Shown here: in pieces, positions 49,268-58,077 of the stretch
How positions within the stretch are numbered: the stretch's first letter is position 1
Layout: the number at the start of each line of letters is the position of its first letter
Source of the DNA: Psychrobacter glacincola
GTDB taxonomy: Bacteria > Pseudomonadota > Gammaproteobacteria > Pseudomonadales > Moraxellaceae
Reading direction: 5' to 3'
Assembly: GCA_001411745.2 (NCBI GenBank)
Contig: LIQB01000003.2
Location: forward strand, 592,353-656,352
DNA: 64,000 bases
Notes under the pieces: generated by a model
Databases searched by the model: none
What the model saw: only the letters and a program-made list of their open reading frames with translations
Told to the model about the DNA's origin: nothing
Position numbers and translations under genes: made by a program

Positions 49268-50605
49268 CTCTGTCTCATCAACTCTCTCTGACCTATCATA
49301 CTCTGACCAAGTCGTCGCATTGATGTCTTTTTCATCAAATACCACGACATGCTCTAGGATAGGTAAGATACCAATCTGCGATCCAATATCATGATTATGG
49401 TGACTGGCGACTAAAGACAGTACCGTTTGCCCGTCATCGAGCTGCAAGCGATATAAATAGTTGGCACCGCGAAATACGCGTCCAACGACTAAAGCGGTTT
49501 GTGTGCTCTCATCGTCATGAATGATATCATCAGGGCGCACCAGCACCTTAATCGGTGTGCCGTTAGGATAGTCGTACTCGCAATACTGTGGGTACCCTGA
49601 TTCATCGTACACTTCCATACGCCGATAGATATCGCCTAATGCCGTCTCAACATGACCTTCTTTGATGATGCCATCTATCATCGCGCCTTCGCCGACAAAC
49701 TCAGCGACAAAAGGACTGATTGGCTCATGATATAGCTCACTTGGGGTTGCCCACTGTACCAGCTTACCTTTATGCATCACCCCCACTTTATCAGCCAGTG
49801 CAAAAGCTTCGTTTTGATCATGAGTGACCAATATTGCCGTGGTATTGGTGCGTTTAAGAATATCACGGACATTCATTGCCAATGATTCACGTAGCACCAC
49901 ATCTAGATTAGAAAACGGCTCATCAAGTAGTAATAGTTTTGGCTTTGGCGCTAATGCACGGGCTAATGCCACCCGCTGCTGTTGGCCACCTGACAGCTCA
50001 TTTGGACGTTTGTCAGCATGCTCAGACAATTCAACCAGCTCTAGCATCTCAGCGACACGGGCTTTTTTGTCAGCAGCCGACCATTTATTCAGACCAAAAG
50101 CGATGTTTTTTGCCACGCTCAAATGCCCAAATAACGCATAGTCCTGAAACACCATACCCATACCGCGTTTGGCGGGTGCGACTGCATATGAGTTGCGGTC
50201 AGTTTTATCAGTAAGACATTGATTGTTTAAGAGAACCGTACCATCACGGCTTTGTTCCAGCCCTGCAATCGCTCTTAGTGCCGTGGTCTTGCCGCAGCCG
50301 CTATAACCTAAAAAGCAACCAATCTCGCCTTGCTTCAATTCCAATGACAAACCATTGACGATAATCGTATCGTCATAACCGACGATTAAATCTTGCACAC
50401 TAAAATAAGGACTAGTAGCCGTATTTGTCTCAACATCTTGGCTAAAAGCACTACTTTTTTCTAAAGACTTACTAGGCTGGGCGGGCGGCGTCTTAACTTG
50501 AGCAACTGGTAATTTTTTTATATGCTCCAGTCTTGCCTTGGCCTTTATTGACTTGGCATTGATTGATTTAGAGTCTGCTGAGCCTTTCATTGAATCAGTG
50601 TACAT
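49265..50605 (-). CDS. fbpC: Ferric iron ABC transporter, ATP-binding protein
   Basis: Cytosolic ATPase of an FbpABC-type Fe3+ importer. Walker A GYSGCGKTT, signature LSGGQQQRVALARAL and Walker B LLLLDEPFSNLD are complete; a C-terminal TOBE-like domain follows (KVLVRPDDIIHDD). 446 residues against about 350 in the family: the first ~70 form a charged low-complexity leader before YFSVQDLIVGYDD. The stop lies in the last partial unit of a 9-bp tandem repeat. 106 bases after fbpB. Confidence 0.88.
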   Translation of the reverse strand: MYTDSMKGSADSKSINAKSIKAKARLEHIKKLPVAQVKTPPAQPSKSLEKSSAFSQDVETNTATSPYFSVQDLIVGYDDTIIVNGLSLELKQGEIGCFLGYSGCGKTTALRAIAGLEQSRDGTVLLNNQCLTDKTDRNSYAVAPAKRGMGMVFQDYALFGHLSVAKNIAFGLNKWSAADKKARVAEMLELVELSEHADKRPNELSGGQQQRVALARALAPKPKLLLLDEPFSNLDVVLRESLAMNVRDILKRTNTTAILVTHDQNEAFALADKVGVMHKGKLVQWATPSELYHEPISPFVAEFVGEGAMIDGIIKEGHVETALGDIYRRMEVYDESGYPQYCEYDYPNGTPIKVLVRPDDIIHDDESTQTALVVGRVFRGANYLYRLQLDDGQTVLSLVASHHNHDIGSQIGILPILEHVVVFDEKDINATTWSEYDRSERVDETE

Positions 50606-50711
50606 AGACGGTACCAGTTAGCTATTAGTAAATAAAACCCATAGATAAAACAGTGAAAACAATCATAAAATGGAGCGTTATCAGATAATGCAGATTCACT
50701 CTAAAAACACC

Positions 50712-52418
50712 TTAACTTTGCTTATCGCTTTGACGCAATAATATCCAAACAGGCAGCAGCCCAACCAGCACAATCAATAAACTTGGCAACGCAGCTCGTC
50801 CCCACATGCCTTCACTGGTCATCTCAAACACCCGCACCGCCAGCGTATCCCAGCCTTGGCGACGCGTCATTAAGGTAATCGGCATCTCTTTCATGACTTC
50901 AACAAACCCCATCAACAGTCCTGTCAATATTCCTGGACTAATGACAGGCAACATCACTTGTCGCCAGCGCTGATAAGAACTGTCACTCAGTAATTTGGCA
51001 GCCGCTTCTTGATTGACCGTTAGTCGCTGTAGCTGCCGATCAACTGGCTGAAAACTCACCGTCATAAAACGCGTTGATAATGCCAATAGCATCACTATCA
51101 CACTGCCTGATAATACTTGCTGCGTGGTAACCCCAAAGGCAATCATTTGGTTGTCTAGCCAAGCAATTGGAATAAAGATGCCCACTGCCAATACTGTACC
51201 CGGCACCACATAACCCAAATTTGCCAAAGTAGTCATGAGCTTGGTCAATTTATCAGGATACTGCCGCTTAATCCACGCAATGATAATCGCCAAAAAGGCA
51301 ATAAAAATCGTGGTCATGCTAGCAATCATGAGGCTATTGGTCACAAAATCAATATAGCGCGCATCAAAATCTTGGCGAAAATTCAATGCCGTCCAGTAGA
51401 TAAGCTGCAAAAATGGGATTAAAAAAGCGCCAGCAAATACCAAGGCACACAGCAATGTCATGCCCAATTTTGCAGACGTGCTGGCATCAAAACGTTGACT
51501 GCTGCCTTGAGTAACGTTATTGCCGCGCTTGGTTTGCCAATACTGCTCAAACAATACCACAATAAAGATCACACCGATGAGCAAAGCCGCCAATTGTGCC
51601 GCAGTGGTCAAACTAAAGAAGCCAAACCATGCTTTGTAAATAGCCGTGGTAAAGGTATCAACATTAAAGACTGATACGGCACCAAAGTCTGCCAAGGTTT
51701 CCATACTGGCAAGCAATAGTCCGCCAATAATCCATGGCAATGCTTGTGGTAATGCCAACCGAAAAAACACGCGGCTACGGCTTAAGCCCAGCATTTGTCC
51801 CGCTTCAATCGCGCGCCTGCCTTGCGATAAGAATGCTTGACGCGCCAGCAAATAGACGTAGGGATAAAATGCTAGGGACAATACCAAACCTGCTCCCCAG
51901 ACATTACGGATCGAAGGAATCGCTGCATCAAAGCCTAGGTCGCGCAAACCTGTCTGTAATGGTCCACTAAAATCAACAATACCAATGGTGACAAATGCTA
52001 ATACATAAGCGGGTATCGCCAGCGGTAACATCAGCGCCCACGAAAAAAACCGCTGTCCAGGGAAGCGGTACATACTGGTTACCCAAGCAAGCGCGGTGCC
52101 AATAGTGCCAGACACGACCGTTACCATCAGCAATAAAATCGCGGTATTTTTAAGCACTTGCGGCAGCACATAATCTGCCATGTGCGTCCAGATATCAGCA
52201 ATTGGCTGCGTCCAAGATAGCAACACAATCAAAATTGGCAAAAGCATAAACGACGAAATCAGTCCTAAGACTGATTTTGAGATAATACGTTTACGAACGG
52301 CGTGGTCTTGGCTGACAGTCTGCTTTCCATCAATATTATGATTATCCATATTGTTGGCATTGGCACTATCATTGACTGTATCGTTTTGACGTACAGACGC
52401 GTCTGGCGTTTTGATCAT
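50712..52418 (-). CDS. fbpB: Ferric iron ABC transporter, fused permease
   Basis: A 568-residue inner-membrane protein with two fused permease halves and about 12 helices. Each half carries an EAA-type loop (EAGQMLGLSRSRVFFRLALPQ and EAAAKLLSDSSYQRWRQVMLP) that docks the ATPase. The first ~45 residues are polar. It sits between the binding protein and the ATPase genes. Thiamine and 2-aminoethylphosphonate permeases look similar; the FbpA neighbour favours iron. Confidence 0.9.
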   Translation of the reverse strand: MIKTPDASVRQNDTVNDSANANNMDNHNIDGKQTVSQDHAVRKRIISKSVLGLISSFMLLPILIVLLSWTQPIADIWTHMADYVLPQVLKNTAILLLMVTVVSGTIGTALAWVTSMYRFPGQRFFSWALMLPLAIPAYVLAFVTIGIVDFSGPLQTGLRDLGFDAAIPSIRNVWGAGLVLSLAFYPYVYLLARQAFLSQGRRAIEAGQMLGLSRSRVFFRLALPQALPWIIGGLLLASMETLADFGAVSVFNVDTFTTAIYKAWFGFFSLTTAAQLAALLIGVIFIVVLFEQYWQTKRGNNVTQGSSQRFDASTSAKLGMTLLCALVFAGAFLIPFLQLIYWTALNFRQDFDARYIDFVTNSLMIASMTTIFIAFLAIIIAWIKRQYPDKLTKLMTTLANLGYVVPGTVLAVGIFIPIAWLDNQMIAFGVTTQQVLSGSVIVMLLALSTRFMTVSFQPVDRQLQRLTVNQEAAAKLLSDSSYQRWRQVMLPVISPGILTGLLMGFVEVMKEMPITLMTRRQGWDTLAVRVFEMTSEGMWGRAALPSLLIVLVGLLPVWILLRQSDKQS

Positions 52419-52522
52419 ATCATTATTACCGTGTCATACGCATAAAGACCTTATAACATTATACCAAACTCAAAAATACGGCTAAAAACACTGTCTGCTT
52501 TGAACATAAACACTATCATTTA

Positions 52523-52555
52523 GCCTATCAAACTTGATACTCGTGGTTGATAGGC
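52523..52555 (-). other. Stem-loop between fbpA and fbpB
   Basis: GCCTATCAA (52523-52531) pairs with TTGATAGGC (52547-52555), 9 bp perfect. Only a short T-poor tail follows, so partial termination or RNA stabilisation of fbpA mRNA is more likely than full stop. Confidence 0.55.
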
Positions 52556-52591
52556 ATTGTCATTTTTGAGAATGGTATGACTGTCAATACC

Positions 52592-53728
52592 TTATTTATA
52601 GCCTGCTTTGTCCATCAACTGAATGGCTTGGGTTTGTAGCTCACCAAACTTTTGCACATTGATATCGTCTTTTTTGAATTCACCCCATGATCTGAGCATT
52701 TCTGACTCATCAACCCCTACTTTTACTGGGAATTCTTTGTCTGAGCTGGCATAAAGACCTTGCGCCTCATCAGAAGACAACCATTCTATCAGTTTAAGCG
52801 TCCCTTCTGGATTGTCTGAACCTGCGACCACACCAGCACCTGAAATATTTACGTGTGTGCCAGTCGTGCCTTGGTTTGCCCAAAATATTTTCACAGGGAA
52901 GTTAGGTTTTTCATCGAGCAGACGACCGTAGTAGTAACTGTTGGCAATGCCCACTTCACACTGACCAGCAGCGATGGCTTCTAGCATACTGGTATCATCG
53001 CTGAACACGTCAGTCGCTAAGTTAGCGACCCAACCACGGACGATTTCTTCGGTTTTCTCTTCGCCCAAATGCTCCATCATACTGGCCACAAGCGACTGGT
53101 TATAGACCTTTTTAGAGGTACGTAGGCATAACTTTCCTTTCCACTTCGGATCGGCTAAATCTGCATAAGTAGATAATTGGTCGGCACTGACTTTACTTGG
53201 GTCATAAAAGATCGTACGAGCACGCAATGATAGCCCTGTCCACTGACCTTTTGGATCACGATATTTGGCAGGGACATTTTCTTCTAACACAGTAGAGGAT
53301 ACTGGTTGCAATAAGCCTTGCTGAGCGGCTTGCCATAAGTTACCGGCATCAACCGTTAGCAGCATATCGGCTGGCGTGTTCTGACCTTCAGCTTGCAAAC
53401 GCGCCATGAGCGGACCTGTACTATCTGTGACCAGCTCAATCTTCACACCTGTCTGTTCGGTATAACGGTCTAACAATGGCTTAATCAGTTGCTCATTTCG
53501 CGAAGAATAAATAGTAATCGTTTGACCACCTTCACTCGTAGCACCATCATTAGCAGCTGGTTGCTCAGTAGCCGCCGCTGATGTCTCCGCCTCCACGCTC
53601 TCTTCTGTTGTAGATGAATTGCTACAACCAGCCAGTCCCAACATCATGCCAAATACGGCAACAGGCAAGATAAGCTTAGTAGAAGTTAGGTTAGCGCTAA
53701 TGGCATTCAATGACATGGTTTTCCCCAT
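52592..53728 (-). CDS. fbpA: Ferric iron-binding periplasmic lipoprotein
   Basis: Substrate-binding protein that captures Fe3+ in the periplasm and feeds FbpB. I use the ATG at 53728 (a TTG at 53770 is possible, and an ATG at 53716 gives the same signal). The signal ends in GLAGCSNSS, a lipobox. After an acidic linker comes the type II binding domain: TIYSSRNEQLIKPLLDRY, DMLLTVDAGNLWQA. IANSYYYGRLL carries the tandem Tyr that binds iron in FbpA/IdiA. 378 residues. A Fur box overlaps its promoter. Confidence 0.92.
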   Translation of the reverse strand: MGKTMSLNAISANLTSTKLILPVAVFGMMLGLAGCSNSSTTEESVEAETSAAATEQPAANDGATSEGGQTITIYSSRNEQLIKPLLDRYTEQTGVKIELVTDSTGPLMARLQAEGQNTPADMLLTVDAGNLWQAAQQGLLQPVSSTVLEENVPAKYRDPKGQWTGLSLRARTIFYDPSKVSADQLSTYADLADPKWKGKLCLRTSKKVYNQSLVASMMEHLGEEKTEEIVRGWVANLATDVFSDDTSMLEAIAAGQCEVGIANSYYYGRLLDEKPNFPVKIFWANQGTTGTHVNISGAGVVAGSDNPEGTLKLIEWLSSDEAQGLYASSDKEFPVKVGVDESEMLRSWGEFKKDDINVQKFGELQTQAIQLMDKAGYK

Positions 53729-53849
53729 AATGATGCTACGAAAAGGTGAGATAAATAGACGAGATGACAATAAGATAAGACGGTGCTAAAGACCTCTAAT
53801 AATAAGGTTCAATCACGCGATAATCTCTGAAACAACATACTAATAGAAA

Positions 53850-53864
53850 TGAGATTAATTATCA
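53850..53864 (-). promoter_or_regulatory. Fur box at the fbpABC promoter
   Basis: On the minus strand TGATAATTAATCTCA matches the 7-1-7 Fur consensus TGATAATNATTATCA at 12 of 14 specified bases. It overlaps a promoter with TTGATA and TAGTAT 17 bases apart. Confidence 0.65.
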
Positions 53865-53925
53865 ATACATTTGTTTAACTCAGAAATGCACCGATAATTT
53901 GGCTCAACTGTCTCTTTTTAAGGAT

Positions 53926-53961
53926 AAATTTATAGATCCTCATGAATCAATCTATAGATTT
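53926..53961 (-). terminator. Possible terminator of waaA-rsmE
   Basis: A 12-bp A+T-rich stem (AAATTTATAGAT / ATCTATAGATTT, one G-T pair) about 45 bases after rsmE; no clean T-run. Confidence 0.35.
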
Positions 53962-54006
53962 TCTAAGTGATGGCATGTCTTAATTATCTTTCAATGATCT
54001 GCTGAT

Positions 54007-54732
54007 TCACGACAGCAACCATTGACCCAAAATCACATTGACGGCGGCTTCTGTACGCAGGATACGCGAGCCTATAGTGACTGCCGCGCAACCTTGAGTG
54101 GCAAGCAGTGCTATTTCATAATCAATCCAGCCGCCCTCGCTACCGATACAAACCAGACTTGGTAATCCTAACAATGGCGGCTGTTGTAGATACTGTGTAA
54201 AGGATAGCTCACTATACGGGTGCGCCACGATGGCTCGATTGGTTACCAAACCTGCCAGCTCATCTTCCACGAATGGCTTGAAGCGTTTTTGTAAAGTGAT
54301 ACGAGGCGCTATGGTGTCAACCCCTTGTTGCAGCCCTTCTAATACAAACTCATCAAGGCGCTCAAGCATCGGACTTTGCCAATAGCTTTTTTGCGTGCGA
54401 TAGCTATTGATTAGGATAATATCGCGCACCCCAAGCGCGGTCATATCCATGATTAAGCGGCGTAGCACTTTAGGACGCGGTAGTGCCAACACAACGGTCA
54501 AATCTAGTTTTGGTGGCGGCGCAGTGGTGAGCTGAATATCACGCAACTCAATAGCATCAGAGCGGATGCTCTCAATCACAGCAGTGCCCAAATGACCGCC
54601 CATTTGACCGATTTTCAGCGTATCACCAACTTTTGCTGTTAGCACTTTATTGACGTGATTTATTTGTGATAATTTAGCAATATATGCCGCATCCGAAGAG
54701 AAGTTTTCAATGGGTAATAATAAACAATTCAT
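54007..54732 (-). CDS. rsmE: 16S rRNA (uracil-1498-N3)-methyltransferase
   Basis: SPOUT-fold methyltransferase that acts on U1498 of 16S rRNA. The C-terminal knot motifs are SLVCIGSEGGWIDYEI and GSRILRTEAAVNVIL, and LPRPKVLRRLI lies in the middle. The N-terminal PUA-like domain covers about 1-75. 241 residues, full length. Its ATG overlaps the waaA stop by four bases, so the two are co-translated. Confidence 0.93.
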   Translation of the reverse strand: MNCLLLPIENFSSDAAYIAKLSQINHVNKVLTAKVGDTLKIGQMGGHLGTAVIESIRSDAIELRDIQLTTAPPPKLDLTVVLALPRPKVLRRLIMDMTALGVRDIILINSYRTQKSYWQSPMLERLDEFVLEGLQQGVDTIAPRITLQKRFKPFVEDELAGLVTNRAIVAHPYSELSFTQYLQQPPLLGLPSLVCIGSEGGWIDYEIALLATQGCAAVTIGSRILRTEAAVNVILGQWLLS

Positions 54733-56339
54733 AGCAGCTCTTGGCTTGGTTGTTGAATAGCATGCTGCTCGACAACCTCTTTAATCATGGTAAATTGGCG
54801 GGTCAATACGGCTTGCTGTTGTCTCGTCATTCGCGCGCCAGCTTGCCCTGCTTGTGCCGCTACCTCAAGATCACTGAGCCAAGACACTAGCTGCTGATAA
54901 ATGAGCGCTACATCTTCTTTAGCGGCAGGCTTCTTACGAGAGGATTGTTGATTTGTATCATCATTAGTAGTAGCCGCACTAACAGTAACGGGACGATAGA
55001 AAACATTGTTTGGCTGATATAACGCGCCGACCTCCGCCAATTTATCCACCACGCTTTGGCAAGACTGCGTATAGCGCCCCATGAGTACAGGCGTTGCCAC
55101 ACTCGCTGGCTCAACGGGATTGTGCCCACCGACATCCACTAATGAGCCGCCGACCAGTGCCACATCTGCCAACTTATACCACGCCATCAGCTCACCCATG
55201 CTATCAGCCAGATAGACTTGTGTGTCTACATGAATGCTATCTTCTGCACTACGCCGTGCCATTGTTAAGTCGGACGCTTGAATGAGCGCTGCTACTTCAT
55301 CAAAACGTTCAGGATGTCTAGGTACAATGATAAGCAGCGCATCAGCGAGCGCGGGATGAGACAATAGCTGTTGATGCAGTGACAATGCCGTCTCTTCTTC
55401 GCCACTATGAGTGCTCGCGGCTACCCAAATCGGTCGACCAGCGATATTCATCTCTTTTGCTAATGTAGACTCTTGGACCGATTCAGAATATTGGTTTGGT
55501 ACGCTAGGATTTTCTGTATAGTTATCTTCTATATCAGCTTCTATATCAGCTTCTATATCAGCCGCTTTATCTTTAATTTGAGGCGTATTAATCACCCATT
55601 TGAGTGAACCTGCTACACGAATTTGCGCGCTATTCGCACCCAATTGTCGAAAGCGTTTCGCTGAGTCGCTGTCTTGGGCGATAATCAAAGTCAGATTTTT
55701 CATCATGCTGGCACTGACCGCAGCAATTTTTTGATAACTTTTAAAAGAAGACGCTGACAGCCGACCGTTGACCAAGATACTGGGAATATGGTGTTCGGAT
55801 AATTTGGTTAGGATATTTGCCCACAGTTCCGTTTCTACAAACAGAGCAGCGATGGGCTTGACATGCACCAAAAAAGCCTCAATCACAGTTGGGCTGTCGA
55901 CAGGTACGTAGCTATGGCTCATCCGACCTTGAGCAATATCATCGGCGAAACGACTGGCACCGCGAGCAAAACCTGTCTGCGTGGTATTGGTTAACCATAT
56001 TTGATAGCCATCAGCCAATAATGTATCTAATAATGGCGCGACGGTATTGGTCTCGCCCAATGACACCGCATGACACCAAATCACACCTTTATCGGTTTGC
56101 GCATTAGTCACTTTAGCCACTGGTCGCGATGGATATTGCTTACCAAAACGCTGCGCCACTTCCTGCTGATAGTTGTCGCGGTTGTGTGAGCGTTGCCAAA
56201 CTTGCAGTCGATATAGCGGCTTAAGTAAGCCAATGGCGCACTGATAATACAAAGGCGCAGTATAAACAGTGCGGCTGGGCAACGATACTGGGTCAGTCGC
56301 TTCTGAAGCACAATCAGAGGATATAGGAGAAGATGGCAT
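54729..56339 (-). CDS. waaA: 3-deoxy-D-manno-octulosonic acid transferase
   Basis: Inner-membrane-associated GT30 glycosyltransferase that adds Kdo to lipid IVA. VIWCHAVSLGETNTVAPLL is the N-lobe signature; WVAASTHSGEEETAL, LIIVPRHPERF and ALVGGSLVDVGGHNPVEP form the CMP-Kdo site. At 536 residues it is about 110 longer than E. coli WaaA. Extra length comes from the N-terminus, a tail and an acidic insert containing ADIEADIEADIE, encoded by a perfect 12-bp triple repeat at 55526-55561. It overlaps rsmE by four bases. Confidence 0.93.
   Translation of the reverse strand: MPSSPISSDCASEATDPVSLPSRTVYTAPLYYQCAIGLLKPLYRLQVWQRSHNRDNYQQEVAQRFGKQYPSRPVAKVTNAQTDKGVIWCHAVSLGETNTVAPLLDTLLADGYQIWLTNTTQTGFARGASRFADDIAQGRMSHSYVPVDSPTVIEAFLVHVKPIAALFVETELWANILTKLSEHHIPSILVNGRLSASSFKSYQKIAAVSASMMKNLTLIIAQDSDSAKRFRQLGANSAQIRVAGSLKWVINTPQIKDKAADIEADIEADIEDNYTENPSVPNQYSESVQESTLAKEMNIAGRPIWVAASTHSGEEETALSLHQQLLSHPALADALLIIVPRHPERFDEVAALIQASDLTMARRSAEDSIHVDTQVYLADSMGELMAWYKLADVALVGGSLVDVGGHNPVEPASVATPVLMGRYTQSCQSVVDKLAEVGALYQPNNVFYRPVTVSAATTNDDTNQQSSRKKPAAKEDVALIYQQLVSWLSDLEVAAQAGQAGARMTRQQQAVLTRQFTMIKEVVEQHAIQQPSQELL
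55526..55561. repeat. 12-bp x 3 in-frame tandem repeat inside waaA
   Basis: CTTCTATATCAG occurs three times without mismatch. It encodes repeated Ala-Asp-Ile-Glu units in the WaaA insert. Confidence 0.9.
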
Positions 56340-56515
56340 AAAGTTGCCCAGATTAGTAATGGCTTAAATAATATAGTCAATTCACTATAAAAGAGTGACG
56401 GCATTAACCTCTTTAAATTAAATCGACTATAGTAAGGTGACGGTAAAAAATGCGCCAATTCTACCTGAATTTAGCGATTAACAATACGCTTTACAGCATG
56501 TTGCCATAAAATATT

Positions 56516-57973
56516 TTAGACAATAATTAGGATCAGTATTGCCACCACGAGTATGGCAGCGAATAACAACTGATAGCGCTTCATGCTATGTTGCTCTTGT
56601 TTTTGCGTCGTTATCAGCGCTTGCGCCTGTTGCCACTGCCCTACTACGCTCGCCGCTTCCACATGTCCATTCTCCGCTGCTTGCTCTAGCCAATATTTGC
56701 CAATGTCTATATCTTGCGCCACGCCAACCCCTTGGTAATACATCTTGCTTAGTAGGCGCTGCGCACGACTGTCGTTTTTGCTGGCTGCCTGCTTAACCCA
56801 TTCAACCCCTGACGCTGTAGCAGCACCCTTATCAACCGCTAATCCTTCACCAAGTAACTCATACATTGCCAAATGTAGCATGGCAGCGCTATTCCCCGCA
56901 TGCGCCGCCTCTTGTAGTGTTAATAGCGCTTGCTGTTTTGCCGCCAAATGACTCTCTGAAAAGTTTATTTGCGCGCGTGGCTGACTTTGTTTAGCAATAT
57001 GCTGTTCTAACTGCTCCAACACTTTATGGGCTTGCTGATATTCGCTATTGCCAGCCGTTTGAACGACGTCTATGTTATCCAGCTCTACGAGTAGTTGCGT
57101 AAAAATCGCGGGCGTTGGCAATTCTTGAAGAGAAGGCACTAACGATGGTAGTGGCTGCTCTAATACCGTATTTTCTGAGGTTTTATGAGGTTGCACTGTT
57201 TCTGATTTAGACAGCACAGGCTTAGTTTGGCTCTCTTGCTGAGACAGGTTCTGAGATTCTGGCACAGCATGTGGCGTATGACTCAACCCTTCTTTTTCCA
57301 ACGGTTCCTGACTATCAAATTTTTTAATGCGCTCTACACTAGCGCTTGTATGTGGTGTGCTGATATTAATGACTGGTGTGATCGAATTAGCAACGTGATT
57401 GTCGTGCGCATGTGGCAACCTTGCGCTAACCGCTTGATACAGACCACTCGCCACTTGACTGCCTTGTACCGCCTCAAACGGCCGATCAATATGACCAAAT
57501 AGACGCATCCCTATTGGTTCTAGCGCAAAAAACAATGACGTAACGCTATTAGCATCAGCCGACTGATAATATACAACCGCCATGTGTTGATAAAAATCAT
57601 CGGTCGTCAGTACCAGTTCAGGATAGCGCTTATGTAGCTCAAACTGTCCATACCAATGCGGCGTACTTTGCCATTGCTGTGCCAATACTCGCCCTGCATA
57701 AAACGCCAAAAATACCATAAAGTTACGATAGCGTTCATCGAGCAATAATGTCTCTTCATGCCATCGACCAGTTTTAACCATCTCACGGCGTATGTGCGAC
57801 AGCAGCGTATCGACTCGCTGTAAGCTGGCCAATGACTCATCTAATATACAATCACGAAGCTCGCTTTCGTAAGCAATGCCACCAGCGATAGGACGATCCG
57901 CTAGAAAGTCTTGCCAATAGCCTGCTGCAATATAATCAAAGGGCGTTAGAGGTGATGCAGACGATGCATACAT
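56516..57973 (-). CDS. Sel1-repeat protein with C-terminal membrane anchor, unknown function
   Basis: 485 residues from the ATG at 57973 (AAAGGA lies 11 bases before it; an ATG four codons earlier has no room for a ribosome site). Residues 1-170 form an unrecognised, Trp/Tyr-rich globular domain (DYIAAGYWQDFLADRP). A polar, Gln/Ser/Pro-rich linker covers ~195-290. Two or three Sel1-like repeats follow (AMLHLAMYELLGEGLAVDKG, AQRLLSKMYYQGVGVAQD). A single C-terminal helix (LLFAAILVVAILILIIV) makes it a tail-anchored protein. Sel1 repeats usually bind partner proteins. It stands alone between waaA and cls. Confidence 0.78.
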   Translation of the reverse strand: MYASSASPLTPFDYIAAGYWQDFLADRPIAGGIAYESELRDCILDESLASLQRVDTLLSHIRREMVKTGRWHEETLLLDERYRNFMVFLAFYAGRVLAQQWQSTPHWYGQFELHKRYPELVLTTDDFYQHMAVVYYQSADANSVTSLFFALEPIGMRLFGHIDRPFEAVQGSQVASGLYQAVSARLPHAHDNHVANSITPVINISTPHTSASVERIKKFDSQEPLEKEGLSHTPHAVPESQNLSQQESQTKPVLSKSETVQPHKTSENTVLEQPLPSLVPSLQELPTPAIFTQLLVELDNIDVVQTAGNSEYQQAHKVLEQLEQHIAKQSQPRAQINFSESHLAAKQQALLTLQEAAHAGNSAAMLHLAMYELLGEGLAVDKGAATASGVEWVKQAASKNDSRAQRLLSKMYYQGVGVAQDIDIGKYWLEQAAENGHVEAASVVGQWQQAQALITTQKQEQHSMKRYQLLFAAILVVAILILIIV

Positions 57974-58077
57974 AGACAAGCGCATCCTTTATCGGGATAA
58001 ATTAATAGTAATAAAAATAAGGTCATTATGGCACTAAACTAACATCAGTCGTTTACCTTACCCTAAAATCGAAAATG

